In this document: piece after piece, positions 45,801 to 54,397 of the stretch
Numbering within the stretch: position 1 is the first letter of the stretch
Layout of the letters: each line of letters starts with the position of its first letter
Assembly (NCBI GenBank): GCA_030144725.1
Contig: JASKMD010000031.1
Span: forward strand, 11,991,068 to 12,055,067
Reading direction: 5' to 3'
Origin: Haematococcus lacustris
Lineage: Eukaryota > Chlorophyta > Chlorophyceae > Chlamydomonadales > Haematococcaceae
Length of the DNA: 64,000 bases
Notes under the pieces: model-generated
The model's database searches: none
Told to the model about the DNA's origin: nothing
The model's input: the letters and a program-made list of their open reading frames with translations, nothing else
Translations under genes and position numbers: made by a program

Positions 45801-47508
45801 TGTCACCCCTTGTCCCCTGTCACACACTGCAGCACCCCAACCCTACCAGCCCACATGCCTCCATGCTCACCTGTCTTACCCCTCCCTCCTTGTTGCCTCC
45901 CTACCCACCTTCCTCCCTCTAACCCCCACATGCTTCTACCGCGCTGACACTGTGTGCTCATCAGGTGCCAGGGTGCGCTCAGATGCCTTCAACCCCTCCG
46001 CCTCGCTCTTGCGGGCGATGCTGGTGGCCGGCACCACCAACATGTCAAGTGCGCTGCCTCACCCTCATACTCCTCGCCCCTGAGTGCTCTCAGTTGCTTT
46101 AGTAACAGATGACAATGAATACTGAGGGTGCAGGTCAGGAGGGATGCGGGCTGCTGCCTGGCATGCTTGCTGCAGGTTTCACCTCGTCAGGCCTCACCCC
46201 TTATGATGTGCGCCATGGCTTTGGCTTTGTGGACATTGGGCGCTCGCTGCCACTGCGGGGTGGCCCCTCTACCTGGAAGCTGCAGGTGAGGTCCAAGGGA
46301 AGGGGGCTGGCAAGTGTCAGGGCCTGGCAGGGTACAGCAACGACACATCCACACAGCAGCCTCTTCTGCCACCCTACAGTACCTTGTGCATGCAGCAGTT
46401 TGGCAAGGTTGGCTGAGGGTCGTGTTGGGTGAGTGCTGTCCAGAGTCATCTGTTGCCTCCTGTACTGTTTTGAGTGTGGCTTGTGGGTGTATGACATCGT
46501 GGTGCCCAACATGCTTGCATGCCTGCCATGGCTTGCATGCAGGTGGTGGACCGCGCAGTGTTCAGCAGGCCAGGGCAGAGCCACACCTACAGGGTGCGTG
46601 CAACAGGCCGGAGTGCCCTCATCATCACCCTGGCCTACATGGACTGGCCAGCGTTCCCAGGTGTTCTTCCCACCCTGGTCAACAACCTGGACCTGAGAGT
46701 AACTACCCCGAGTAAGTTGGCAGGGAAGCATGTGGGTGGGTGGGGCAGCAGGCAGCAAGGCCTAGTCTCCTGCGCCTAGTTACAGCGGGCCCGGGCGCCC
46801 TTCAGCTGCCCCGCACCTCAACTGCCTGTCGCTGCAGGCGGAGCTGTGCTGTGGGGCAACGATGTCCGTGGAGGCGATTCCATGAACAACATAGAAAAGG
46901 TATGCCTGTGCTGGGAGTGTTGGTCACAGGGGCGTCTCATGAGGCTGCCATTATGTCATTAAGAGCTGGGAGCTAGGTAGTGCGGGCCAGTGTCAACGAG
47001 GATCATGGCATGCTAAGATGTTGAGGCATGCTAAGATGCTGACCTGGTGTGGGTCACAGGGGCATCTCACCTCACCTGGTAGGCTGCCATGGTGTGAAGA
47101 ACACCAGGGTCGTCACATCTTTGCCTGCGCGCCTCCCTCATGTGCTGTCCTGTATGCCAGCCAGGTTGCAGCTGGTTGTATCATGCTTGTCCGTCTGCGC
47201 TGCCTCCTCGCAGCTGGTCATCCCATACCCACGAGCAGGGGTGTACAGCGTCCAGATCAACGCGACCTACCTCTTCGTCATTGCCCGCCCACAGCCCTAC
47301 TCCCTCGTGGTGAGCAACCCAGCCTCAGCCTTCGTTGTTGCAGGTTGTCAGGATCAGGAGCTGTGATGAGGGTGGGGCATGGGCCTCAACCCCCATCCCC
47401 TCTCGTAGCTCTGACATCAAGCAGCACACACTGGTGCTTGCGGTCCTCGTGCAGGTGCTGGGAGGCGTCAACACAACGCGTACATTGCGTGGATTGGCCC
47501 ACCACTAA
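30884..47508 (+). CDS. Secreted subtilisin-family serine protease (peptidase S8) with a transposon in intron 1
   Basis: Exons: 30884-31017, 38881-39076, 39262-39496, 39710-40245, 40628-40748, 41090-41193, 41414-41534, 41806-41960, 42241-42294, 42741-42845, 43039-43177, 43367-43475, 43720-43774, 43992-44069, 44282-44385, 45456-45543, 45684-45720, 45965-46048, 46176-46285, 46543-46711, 46838-46899, 47214-47309, 47455-47508 (or exon 22 read through to a stop at 47366). All phases agree; about 981 aa. The start MSAHIAILLLAGWLAICSG is a signal peptide. Catalytic Asp ~324 (GVVDTGLD), His ~382 (RHGTHTSGS), oxyanion Asn ~484 (FPAGNHG) and Ser ~766 (AGTSMAS) are present. The His-Ser gap holds a protease-associated-like insert (LVLADPLDACTPLVGNYTGK). 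A C-terminal jelly-roll-like region has NNLDLRV and GGDSMNNIEK. Three introns use GC donors (40246, 41535, 43178). Exon 15's donor and the final exon are the least certain. Exon 1 joins exon 2 in phase (R/FLREGLEAEA). Confidence 0.88.
31067..31074. repeat. Target site duplication, left copy
   Basis: CGGCATTC immediately before the left transposon end; identical to 38767-38774. Confidence 0.9.
31075..31422 (+). repeat. Left terminal inverted repeat (348 bp)
   Basis: Pairs with 38419-38766. Differences seen are a single base each in the CCTRTAGG, GGAYGACAG, TACGTRGC and GCATYCCC contexts. The ATG of the transposase gene lies at position 312 of the repeat. Confidence 0.93.
31386..34423 (+). CDS. 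KDZ (Kyakuja-Dileera-Zisupton) superfamily transposase
   Basis: Exons that join in phase: a last-part exon ending at 32516, then 32630-32839, 32935-33476, 33556-33738, 33805-33949, 34019-34161 and 34247-34423 (stop). The first coding block starts at ATG 31386 in the terminal repeat (MLALLCYVGNAA) and is open to the nested MITE at 31722; how it joins the block at 32070-32516 is unresolved. Signature blocks: GLxxSED-type exon with CTGCAACANPIRFHC, CPLCASLPG, VGFVCCHGIAVPQLFCNM, VYIDFACQF, VNWMHGASHDLGCQLKNN and WRVGEQTEQLWSMFK. The Asp of YIDFACQF and the Glu of GEQTEQLW fit the D...E of the KDZ RNase-H-fold core. It presumably cuts and joins the element ends. It may be inactive if the MITE breaks the first exon. 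Confidence 0.82.
31722..32069. mobile_element. 348-bp hairpin MITE nested in the KDZ element
   Basis: CACTCCTACAA at 31722 matches TTGTAGGAGTG at 32059-32069. Inwards the arms remain complementary over most of their length, including CCTTGTCCGATCGGGCTGAA against its complement ending near 32023, and an inner TTGCGCTGTGGCCC/GGGCCACAGCGCAG stem near 31863 and 31917. It is AT-rich in its middle arms, unlike its surroundings. No coding potential is evident. A target duplication is not clear. Confidence 0.8.
34481..34925. repeat. 70-bp minisatellite, about six copies
   Basis: CTAGCTGAAGGGGTTCAGGC recurs at 34561, 34631, 34701, 34771, 34841 and, with a change, 34911, an exact period of 70 bp. A diverged unit precedes it. 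It lies about 60 bp after the transposase stop codon. Confidence 0.95.
34926..35426. other. KDZ element interior without recognised gene
   Basis: AT-richer than average, with TTTGAATGTCATC duplicated at 35339-35365. No supported coding block. Confidence 0.4.
35427..36220 (-). CDS. Possible exons of a second minus-strand transposon gene
   Basis: Minus-strand blocks with splice-like edges. 35996-36220 ends near a serine-rich GYRLSSSLPYQRPLKRGT. About 35630-35830 reads QQQPRAPIQAPVYSG. The last, 35427-35632, reads SDLKHMSLDDTENFVLRLLS, then GKRDDIMGVYHALSG and FAQLHKAVAELRTHNLN and ends at a stop. The last block looks like a genuine helical protein end but matches nothing I know. These could be downstream exons of the right-end gene after the minisatellite, or an independent gene. 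Confidence 0.35.
36246..37765. repeat. 57-bp minisatellite (about 26 units), open in several frames
   Basis: Units carry GTGGGCAGCTGCAGCCCATG and GGGCTGCCCAGCTGATGTGC. Most are 57 bp, with 60-bp variants containing GTGACCTGTCTGGGG. Because all unit lengths are multiples of three, long frames stay open on both strands: plus 36306-37832, minus 36243-37841 and minus 36154-37368. The minus frame has a plausible acceptor (GAAATACAG at about 37808) followed by AMDIYTRARERVLP and then 19-aa repeats (LPMGCSCPPLAVHISWAAP). Coding status is undecided. Confidence 0.93.
37958..38455 (-). CDS. Accessory ORF of the KDZ transposon (165 aa, unknown)
   Basis: Starts at ATG 38455 inside the right terminal repeat, so its first ~12 residues (MLALLCHVGDAA) match those of the transposase gene at the other end. 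After the repeat boundary it reads VKQCKRLSRSRAQLHAYGRE, then FDNLSFIGDNFARITQ, HLVDAVFGLLAQLS and TQAAAADALEHAYVQ, a helical pattern reminiscent of HEAT/ARM-type repeats, and ends EGEAGILGLITR. No catalytic motif is visible. It may continue by splicing into the repeat region and 35.4-36.2 kb. Convergent with the transposase. A DNA-binding or regulatory partner is a guess only. Confidence 0.6.
   Translation of the reverse strand: MLALLCHVGDAAATQATDEQVKQCKRLSRSRAQLHAYGREIQANHREAIALMFSSSGVRRSFDNLSFIGDNFARITQSTAHPHLVDAVFGLLAQLSSDNPSTQAAAADALEHAYVQSCSQTLAKPCVTVNVMMEGARLRKIKKTRGVQDTGVVEGEAGILGLITR
38419..38766 (-). repeat. Right terminal inverted repeat (348 bp)
   Basis: Mirror of 31075-31422. 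The ATG of the accessory ORF (38455 on the minus strand) is also at position 312 counted from the element end. Confidence 0.93.
38767..38774. repeat. Target site duplication, right copy
   Basis: CGGCATTC immediately after the right transposon end; identical to 31067-31074. Confidence 0.9.
40475..40530. repeat. Two tandem 24-bp units in an S8 intron
   Basis: ACATAGGGCGAATCCTGGAA occurs twice in direct succession within intron 4. Confidence 0.85.
42319..42482 (+). repeat. 164-bp dispersed repeat, copy A (S8 intron 9)
   Basis: TCTGGCTCCGCGCTA through CACCTCCAAAGGGC is repeated at 45126-45289 with only a few substitutions and no indel. Its 3' part is itself built of CCTCCAAAGGGCA units. Confidence 0.9.
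43550..43630. repeat. Tandem 26-bp GAGCTGCATGCATGCTGCTG units in an S8 intron
   Basis: Two full copies and a partial third follow each other in intron 12; each is rich in GCATGC palindromes. Confidence 0.8.
44851..44985 (+). repeat. Interspersed repeat, copy 2 (see 25213-25345)
   Basis: Shares GGGCTATGATGTAGAGTTGG and neighbouring sequence with 25213-25345. About 110 bp before it, CCTTCATTGCAGTCGAACAC (near 44748) also recurs near 40960, so this intron is built from several dispersed repeats. Confidence 0.65.
45126..45289 (+). repeat. 164-bp dispersed repeat, copy B (S8 intron 15)
   Basis: Near-identical to 42319-42482 and in the same orientation. Confidence 0.9.
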
Positions 47509-47943
47509 TGCAGCGCATTGTGGGAAGAAAGTCGACTTGCCAGCCACTGATCTGGCCACTCGGATGCTGTTGCTCCAGTGTCAAGTAGCATGGTGGGGTT
47601 AGGAAGCCTCATGCCCACAGACGATATTGAATGGAGTCACGGTATAATGCACGGTTTAGTCTTATCGCTGGTATGATGCTACGGCGTGACATTAAGAATT
47701 ACGTCTCATAGTATCAGTCTTTACGTGATCGTTTGTACATCTGGGCACATGTTGGTGAGGTAGGACAGTTGCTGCTGCTGTGTCATGCGGGTTAATCATC
47801 AGGCAATTTGATGGGGATTGGGTTCATCATTGGCAATGATGGGTGGCTCATGTCTTGGTACATGTCCCAAACATCCGGAAGGTACCTCAAGACTCCTCCT
47901 CATGTAAGGGTGATGTGGCTTACACCGCTTAAGCCGTCAGCCG
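47509..47943. other. Intergenic; S8 3' flank and LINE 3' UTR
   Basis: No ORF of interest. No poly(T) on the plus strand marks a poly(A) tail of the minus-strand LINE, so its exact 3' end is unclear. Confidence 0.4.
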
Positions 47944-50900
47944 TTAGGCTGCTAGGCCGCCCTCCCCCTCAAGGGGTTCGGGACTTTCTGAAACGCACTT
48001 CATAGCAAGGTGCACAAACAAAGGTGCACATGGGCTCAACATGAAGTCATGCAAGTTCTCATTGTTGTTCTGTAAAGTCAAGGCAAACTCCGGCTGCTCC
48101 CTGATGGAACTCGTGGCAGTGCACTCAAAGATGAAATGCATGGCGTCATCCACTACCCCCTCTGTGCATCTGGTGCATGTGCGATCAATGAAAGTAACCC
48201 CCTCAAACCGAGCCTTCTCCACCCCCAGACCGCTGTTGCCTAACCTGAACCTAGTCAGGCTCGTGCGAACTTCTGTAGAGAGCTGTCTGTTAAGCAGGTG
48301 TGGTGCCATGTGATTGATGCCAATGCCGTCCCCATGCTTAAACCATGCAGCATACGAACATCTCTCCCGATGCACCGTCTCAGGCAGTCTAGGGTCTCCC
48401 TCAAACCCAACCCAACGCCTCCCCCACCTCTCGAGCCACTTGACTTCCATAGCCTTGGTGCCTAGGACCATGTCCGGGCTCAAGGTGAACTCACCCCCCA
48501 TCAGCTCTCTGGCGGCAAGCTGGAACTGAGCACTCCAACTAGCCTGACAGCTCCTGCCTAACTCCACATCTGCCTTGATGACCCTCATCAGCAGGTCACT
48601 GTGGGAAAGTTTGGCAGTGTTCCAGAACTTGCATGCAGCCCTTAGCCAGTAAAGTTGGAGGGGCAGCTGCCCCAACTCATGCAGCACCATCAGGCCTGAC
48701 ACTGAGCTACGTACCCTGGCAGCAAACCTGAGAAAGCTGAGCATGCGTGTTTGCACTGGGTTGGAGAGTTGCACACCATGCCCAAGGAAAGCAGTGCCCC
48801 ATACCTGGCTGCCATACAGCCCTAAGGGGAGCACAAACGCTCTAATGAGGTGACACAGGGCATATGGATCATGCAGGACCCCATACTCTCTGGCACGCTT
48901 GCACGCCTGGCGCATGGCGAGGAACATGCCAGCCCTCATATGAGTGGCAGCAAAAGCAGGGGTGGCGCTGGGGTTGAAGTGCATGCCTAAATACTTGAAC
49001 TCTCTCACCACAGGCAGGATCTCATGCTTGTACCCAATGCTAGGTGCTGCAGTCTGTGAGTTGCCATTGAAGACCATCACTTTTGACTTGCCCACATTGA
49101 CTGTAAGGTGTTTCCTGTCTGCAAAGCCTTGCAGCTGGCAGACCAGCCGCTGCAGCCCGTGGGACGAGGTGCTCACCAGGGTCAGGTCATCAGCATACAT
49201 GAAATGGGTGACAGGTGTGCCTTGCACTCTCACAGCATCAACAGGACCCAGGAACTCCTTACTAATGTCGTGAACATAGAGAGCAAACAAGAGTGGGCTG
49301 ATGGGGCAGCCTTGCTTGACACCTTGGTCTGGAGTCACTGGGGGGGTGCGGTGGGGGCCATCTATCAGCACATAGCTATCATCCCTATACAGACCCTCCA
49401 GGCAGGCAAGCAAGGGCTGTGGCAGCTTGACCCCAACCCGCAAGTGTTCCCACAATTGTTGTCGAGGTATGTGATCATAGGCCTGTTTGAAGTCAATGAA
49501 GGCAGTGAAAAGCTTGCGGTGCTTGGCATCTGCGCTAGCCTTTTGAGCATGGACAAGATGGCGCAGAATGAACATGGGTTGCATGGTGCTGCGTCCCGGG
49601 ATGAACCCAAACTGCTCAGCTGGCAGCACTTTGTGTGTCATGCACCAGGCAGTCAGCACGTGCCGCAAGACGTTAGCATACAGGCGGTACAACACACTAC
49701 TCACAGCAAGCATTCTGTACTTGTTGGGGTCTGTGGGGTCTGTGTCCTTGAAGAGGGGGCTGATTCTAGCTACCTTCCAAGCCGCTGGGATGATCCCCGT
49801 GCGCATCATGCTGTGAAACCATGTGGCAAGCAGAGGGAGCAACAAGTATGTGGTAACACCCTCCTCAACTGTGCGGGCGTGCTTGATGAAGGGGGCTGGG
49901 AGCCCATCCAGGCCAGGTGCTGTGTCATTGTTGAGCTCACGTAGTTGTGCTTGTACAATGGATGTGATGTTGTCAAGATGGGGCAGCTCATAGGCAGGCG
50001 GATGTGTTGTGACAGGGGCAGGGACAGAGTGAAGTCTGCCTCTCCCAAGAGGGACGGCTTGCAAATGGGCAGGCACAGCTTGCCTGGTCCTGGCTGGCTC
50101 AGGGATCACATCGGGTGCTTCGTGTGTCGTAGTGGTTGTTGTGAAATAGGCCTGCAGATGCTGATGCCACTTGTCAATGGGAACCATGGACTGTTGGCGT
50201 GCGTGCTTGACACGGAGCATCTTGAGTGCATCCCCAGGGTTGTGCTTGAGCATGTCTAGAAGCTTGGCAGCTCTGTGCTTGGACCACGCAGACTTAGCTC
50301 TAGCAACCAGCCTCCTATAGGCCTGCTTTCTAGCCCTGTAAAGGTGCAAGGCCTCCCCGCTACGCAGAGCCTGCCAGAGTGCGGCTTTAGCCTCCTTGCA
50401 TGACCGGTCAAACCAGGCAGGCTTAACTGTGGTGTGCTTGTCAACACGCGCCAATGGGCAGAGCCTTGGCCTGAGCATCCCCGCACTGCCCGCAGCCCGT
50501 GATATGATGTCATGCACAAAGCGGTTGATGGAGTCAGGGTGTGTGCCTTGCTCAACAGCCTGCTTGACAGCCATGACCTCCTCTTCTAAGGCAATGAGGG
50601 CGCCCACATACCGAGCAGCATGATCAAGCTTCCATTGGAACTGTGGGCCAGTGTGGCAGTCAGCATTGCAGGTGTGGACGGGTGTAGTGGCTTGTGCTGG
50701 TGCCTTGAATGATAGGGTAATGGGGGAGTGGTCAAACTCATGGCAAGCGTCAGGGAAGGAAGATGTGTGGCTCAAAGAGTAAACCGATTCACTCATGATG
50801 ATGTGCTCCGTGCGAGTGCTAGCTCTGCAGGTGCGCTGTCCCATGTCCCCATGTCCCCTGCCGGTGGTGGCAACAAGGCCTGTAGCTGATAGCACGTCAA

Positions 50901-51486
50901 CTAGCTCCCTGCCCGCTAAGTTAGACTTGGCTGGGCCAATCCTAGGCACGCAAAGCTCCGGATGCAGCATGGCCCAGCCATGGAGGTCACCTATCTCGCT
51001 CAGCTTGCCTAAATGAGAGTTCAGGTCACCCATCAGGAGGACATGTGGTGTGTGTGATGTAGCCTCTTGGAGCTCTAGCAGCAAGTGGTTGAAGTGCTCG
51101 GAGACATTGTGAGCGGGGGGTATGTAGCACACACCCAGCAACACATCGCCCTCAAGCCCACACACACACCCTGCCAGCCTGACCCAAAGCAGCTGCATGG
51201 CACTACTGGTGCGCCATAGCCTGGCGTGCCTGGCTAGCTCCTTGCGCAGCAGAAGGGCCACCCCCTGACCCGGCACCCCCTGACGTGAAACAGTAGTGTG
51301 AAAGGCACTATGGGTGGGCGCATGCTGCATGAACTCCGCTATCCTATTGCTGCGTGTCTCGCACAGAGCGATGACATCATGCTCGGCCACCAGCCTCCTG
51401 ATAGCTGTGAACTTGACTGAGGTGGTGTCATGCTTAAGGCCATTCACATTGTGGACCGCTAACCTGAGCTCCCGGGGGGCGAGTCC
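47944..51486 (-). CDS. LINE ORF2: endonuclease-reverse transcriptase
   Basis: From the codon after the ORF1 stop, the frame reads RELRLAVHNVNGLKHD, the usual start of the endonuclease/exonuclease/phosphatase domain. ALCETRSN and LLMGDLNSHLG (metal-binding) and DHSPITLSF (catalytic Asp-His) follow over the first ~250 residues. The reverse transcriptase has APGLDGLPAPF, GFIPGRSTM, FIDFKQAYDHIP, QGVKQGCPISPLLFALYV and FMYADDLTLVS (catalytic YADD, about residue 745). Near the C-terminus CTRCTEGVVDDAMHFIFEC is a Cys/His motif. The 1167-residue block from 51447 begins at a GTG; there is no ATG near the start. The frame upstream runs straight into the ORF1 stop, so translation needs readthrough, reinitiation or a non-AUG start. 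Confidence 0.9.
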   Translation of the reverse strand, partial: GLAPRELRLAVHNVNGLKHDTTSVKFTAIRRLVAEHDVIALCETRSNRIAEFMQHAPTHSAFHTTVSRQGVPGQGVALLLRKELARHARLWRTSSAMQLLWVRLAGCVCGLEGDVLLGVCYIPPAHNVSEHFNHLLLELQEATSHTPHVLLMGDLNSHLGKLSEIGDLHGWAMLHPELCVPRIGPAKSNLAGRELVDVLSATGLVATTGRGHGDMGQRTCRASTRTEHIIMSESVYSLSHTSSFPDACHEFDHSPITLSFKAPAQATTPVHTCNADCHTGPQFQWKLDHAARYVGALIALEEEVMAVKQAVEQGTHPDSINRFVHDIISRAAGSAGMLRPRLCPLARVDKHTTVKPAWFDRSCKEAKAALWQALRSGEALHLYRARKQAYRRLVARAKSAWSKHRAAKLLDMLKHNPGDALKMLRVKHARQQSMVPIDKWHQHLQAYFTTTTTTHEAPDVIPEPARTRQAVPAHLQAVPLGRGRLHSVPAPVTTHPPAYELPHLDNITSIVQAQLRELNNDTAPGLDGLPAPFIKHARTVEEGVTTYLLLPLLATWFHSMMRTGIIPAAWKVARISPLFKDTDPTDPNKYRMLAVSSVLYRLYANVLRHVLTAWCMTHKVLPAEQFGFIPGRSTMQPMFILRHLVHAQKASADAKHRKLFTAFIDFKQAYDHIPRQQLWEHLRVGVKLPQPLLACLEGLYRDDSYVLIDGPHRTPPVTPDQGVKQGCPISPLLFALYVHDISKEFLGPVDAVRVQGTPVTHFMYADDLTLVSTSSHGLQRLVCQLQGFADRKHLTVNVGKSKVMVFNGNSQTAAPSIGYKHEILPVVREFKYLGMHFNPSATPAFAATHMRAGMFLAMRQACKRAREYGVLHDPYALCHLIRAFVLPLGLYGSQVWGTAFLGHGVQLSNPVQTRMLSFLRFAARVRSSVSGLMVLHELGQLPLQLYWLRAACKFWNTAKLSHSDLLMRVIKADVELGRSCQASWSAQFQLAARELMGGEFTLSPDMVLGTKAMEVKWLERWGRRWVGFEGDPRLPETVHRERCSYAAWFKHGDGIGINHMAPHLLNRQLSTEVRTSLTRFRLGNSGLGVEKARFEGVTFIDRTCTRCTEGVVDDAMHFIFECTATSSIREQPEFALTLQNNNENLHDFMLSPCAPLFVHLAMKCVSESPEPLEGEGGLAA

Positions 51487-51898
51487 CTAGCCCCGACCCT
51501 CTCCCACGCCCTGAGCCCCCACCGCCCTGAGCTTACCCGTAGGAGTCTCCCCAGACGCACCTAACCCCGCTTGATGCCTTGTGCGGTGATTCCCCAAAGG
51601 GGGAGAGAGCGGGCGGCTCTTGGTTGGGGAGCCTGGGGCCGAGTGGCCGCCACCCCCCAGGGGGAAGGGCGGGGGGGGGGGCAGATGGTCGAGGACTGCT
51701 GCTGTTGCTGCTGCATTGCGCTGTGTCTGGTTGGGCAGGGTGGGGCGACCAGGTGCCACAGTCTTGGCTGTTGTCTGGCTGGGGCCCGCTGCTGCTGCTG
51801 CTGCTGCACTGCGCTGCACCTGGTTAGGCGAGGCGGGGCGGCTGCCCGGCACAGCTGTCTTCCCCGGAGCCTTGCCGGCTGGTGCCTGGTTAGGCCCC

Positions 51899-51930
<32 letters not shown>

Positions 51931-52021
51931 ACTGCGCTGCACCTGGTTAGGCGAGGCGGGGCGGCTGCCCGGCACAGCTGTCTTCCCCGGAGCCTTGCCG
52001 GCTGGTGCCTGGTTAGGCCCC

Positions 52022-52053
<32 letters not shown>

Positions 52054-53087
52054 ACTGCGCTGCACCTGGTTAGGCGAGGCGGGGCGGCTGCCCGGCGCAG
52101 CTGCCTTCCCCGGAGCCTTGCCGGCTGGTGCCCGGTTAGGGCCCCCTGCTGCTGCTGCTGCTGCACTGCGCTGCACCCGGTTAGGGGGGGGGGGCGGGTT
52201 AGGATCTGCAGGCTGGTTGTCCTCTTCCATTGCTGCAGCAGCCGCTGCCGCACCCTGCTGCTGCTGTTGATGCTGCTGCTGCTGTTGACGGGTGGCGAGG
52301 GACCTTGGTAGGAGGAAGGCTGCAGGCTGGTCCGCAGCCGCATACTCACAGGCTGCCTCAATGCTGCACTCATCCATGCTTTTCAGGTCTGGCTTGCTGA
52401 GGTTGCTGAGGTGGACAAACAGGGGGTAGGTAATCTGCTTCCCCTTCCAGGTGGTGATGATGGCTGTACGTGACTTGTTGCACTCAAAGCGCATGCCGTG
52501 TACAGGGGACCGCACACTGCTCTTATCCACAACGGCCTGCAGCTGCCGGCGAGCTGGCCACACGACACGCTGCAGCGGACCCTTGCCCAGGTCTGCTGGG
52601 AGTGCGGCCTGCTGGGCAGCAGCCAGAACGCTGAGGGCTGAGGCATGGGAGCCGACACTGACCTTAGCGATAGTCGGGCTAGAGTGCATTACCCGGGCAT
52701 CAGTGACGCCGACGCTGGTGCACAGAGCCTTGATGGCTGCCTCATCAGGGCGGGGGGCAAAGAAGACCACCACCCCCGCATTGTTGCGCTGCTCTGTTGC
52801 TAGCTGGATGTTGAAGGCCATTGCTGCCAGCTGCACGCTGCAGCGCTGCTCCACTGAGGCCATCTCTGCACGCACCTCCCTCGATTCTCCCTCTAGCTCA
52901 ATGTGCCCCACACTCAGTTTGGCTACGTCGTATTGGACATTCTGCAACTCGCTCTTAACTGTCTCAATGGTTTGGTTGATGGAGGTCAGTTGCGGCATGA
53001 CTATCTGCTGCAGCGTCTGTGTCAGTGTTTGCGCTAGTACCTCCTGGAGCCGGGCCTCAGTTATTGGTGAGGCCCCTGCCCCAGTTG

Positions 53088-53119
<32 letters not shown>

Positions 53120-53128
53120 TGGTGCTGT

Positions 53129-53160
<32 letters not shown>

Positions 53161-53376
53161 TTGCTGCCGCTGGTGCTGCTCCCGCTGCTCGTTGAGAAAA
53201 CGCTCTGTGAGCTGCTCAGATAGAGCAATGCGAGCTGCCTCCTCCAGAGTGAAGTGGTCGGCACCCCGGGCTGCTGTTGCCGCTGACTGCTCTGTGGGGG
53301 GGTGAGACCGAGGCCTGGTCAGTGGGAAAGAGGCGAGGGCAGCGAAGGAGTTGCTGAGGGGGGTAGGTTTGGCCAT
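51487..53376 (-). CDS. LINE ORF1: nucleic-acid-binding, coiled-coil protein (629 aa)
   Basis: The start is MAKPTPLSNSFAALASF at 53376. A poly-Gln tract (about residues 70-100, encoded by CAG/CAA) is followed by a long heptad-like coiled coil (TLQQIVMPQLTSINQTI, VKSELQNVQYDVAKL). Next is an RRM-like fold candidate (NAGVVVFFAPRPDEAAIKAL, then VGVTDARVM). The C-terminal third has three near-identical modules built on APGKTAVPGSRPASPNQVQR plus poly-Ala, encoded by CTG repeats. This resembles L1-type ORF1 chaperones that coat the element RNA. It ends in a single TAG in frame with ORF2. Confidence 0.8.
51780..52185. repeat. Coding tandem repeat (about 120 bp) with CTG runs in LINE ORF1
   Basis: The block GCTGCACCTGGTTAGGCGAGGC ... 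GGTGCCTGGTTAGG followed by CTG units occurs three times, at about 51805, 51930 and 52050, with a fourth, shorter version. Differences are in CTG number and single bases. Confidence 0.85.
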
Positions 53377-53421
53377 GTCGGGCGCGGGGCTGGATAGCAC
53401 AGGTAAGAGTTGGAGGCGCCG

Positions 53422-53500
53422 CCAATGCGGCTTGCGGCTTACGGCTTGCGGCTTGCGGCTTGCGGCTTGCACGGCTTGCACGGCTTGCGGCTTGCGGCGG
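53422..53500. repeat. (GGCTTGCG)n repeat abutting the assembly gap
   Basis: Imperfect CGGCTTGCGGCTTGC and CGGCTTGCACGG units run up to the first N. The gap probably exists because this repeat could not be assembled. Confidence 0.85.
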
Positions 53501-54000
53501 NNNNNNNNNNNNNNNNNNNNNNNNNNNNNNNNNNNNNNNNNNNNNNNNNNNNNNNNNNNNNNNNNNNNNNNNNNNNNNNNNNNNNNNNNNNNNNNNNNNN
53601 NNNNNNNNNNNNNNNNNNNNNNNNNNNNNNNNNNNNNNNNNNNNNNNNNNNNNNNNNNNNNNNNNNNNNNNNNNNNNNNNNNNNNNNNNNNNNNNNNNNN
53701 NNNNNNNNNNNNNNNNNNNNNNNNNNNNNNNNNNNNNNNNNNNNNNNNNNNNNNNNNNNNNNNNNNNNNNNNNNNNNNNNNNNNNNNNNNNNNNNNNNNN
53801 NNNNNNNNNNNNNNNNNNNNNNNNNNNNNNNNNNNNNNNNNNNNNNNNNNNNNNNNNNNNNNNNNNNNNNNNNNNNNNNNNNNNNNNNNNNNNNNNNNNN
53901 NNNNNNNNNNNNNNNNNNNNNNNNNNNNNNNNNNNNNNNNNNNNNNNNNNNNNNNNNNNNNNNNNNNNNNNNNNNNNNNNNNNNNNNNNNNNNNNNNNNN
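53501..54000. other. Assembly gap (500 N)
   Basis: Exactly 500 N, a conventional placeholder size, so the true distance between the flanks is unknown. Long open frames that span it are meaningless. Confidence 1.
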
Positions 54001-54397
54001 GGCCACCCACTAGACAGCAGGTGGCAGGACAAGGGAGCTGCAGCGAGACGTAGCAACAGCTTCACCAGCCAACTGACAGAGAGAAGAAGAAGACTACTCC
54101 GGCAGAGCCGATGTGCAGTTCAAAAGTAGGGAGGCATGGCCTGCTGCCACCACCTACCTTAGGTTGCCGATTGACAACTGCCACATGGTGTGTGCCTGCC
54201 GTGCCCGTCACTGTTGTGTCTGACGATGCTGAGCAACCCATCACCGCCCCAAATCAAACACCCAGCTCCTCATCAGGACAAACCGCAACAGCCACACTTC
54301 TGATGAGGCCTGATGAGGCACCTAGCACTGGGCCAGCACCCGGGCATCCCTGCCCTGCATGGTCGAGTGCCCCACCTCTCACCCTGCCGGCCCCCCC
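54001..54397. other. No gene recognised
   Basis: A plus-strand frame from 54111 is open but lacks motifs. The region is likely 3' flank of the minus-strand gene to the right, or unrelated sequence joined by scaffolding. Confidence 0.4.

Larger units (their letters stand above)
47944..53376 (-). mobile_element. Nearly full-length LINE (non-LTR retrotransposon)
   Basis: ORF1 (51487-53376) and ORF2 (47944-51486) follow one another on the minus strand with both frames uninterrupted. The 5' UTR runs into a repeat and an assembly gap at 53501. The layout (ORF1 with coiled coil, ORF2 with apurinic endonuclease, reverse transcriptase and C-terminal zinc motif) is that of L1-like LINEs. Intact frames suggest recent activity. 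Confidence 0.88.

Noticed and set aside
53216..54129. Long ORFs containing runs of X
   Set aside because: They cross the 500-N gap and have no support.
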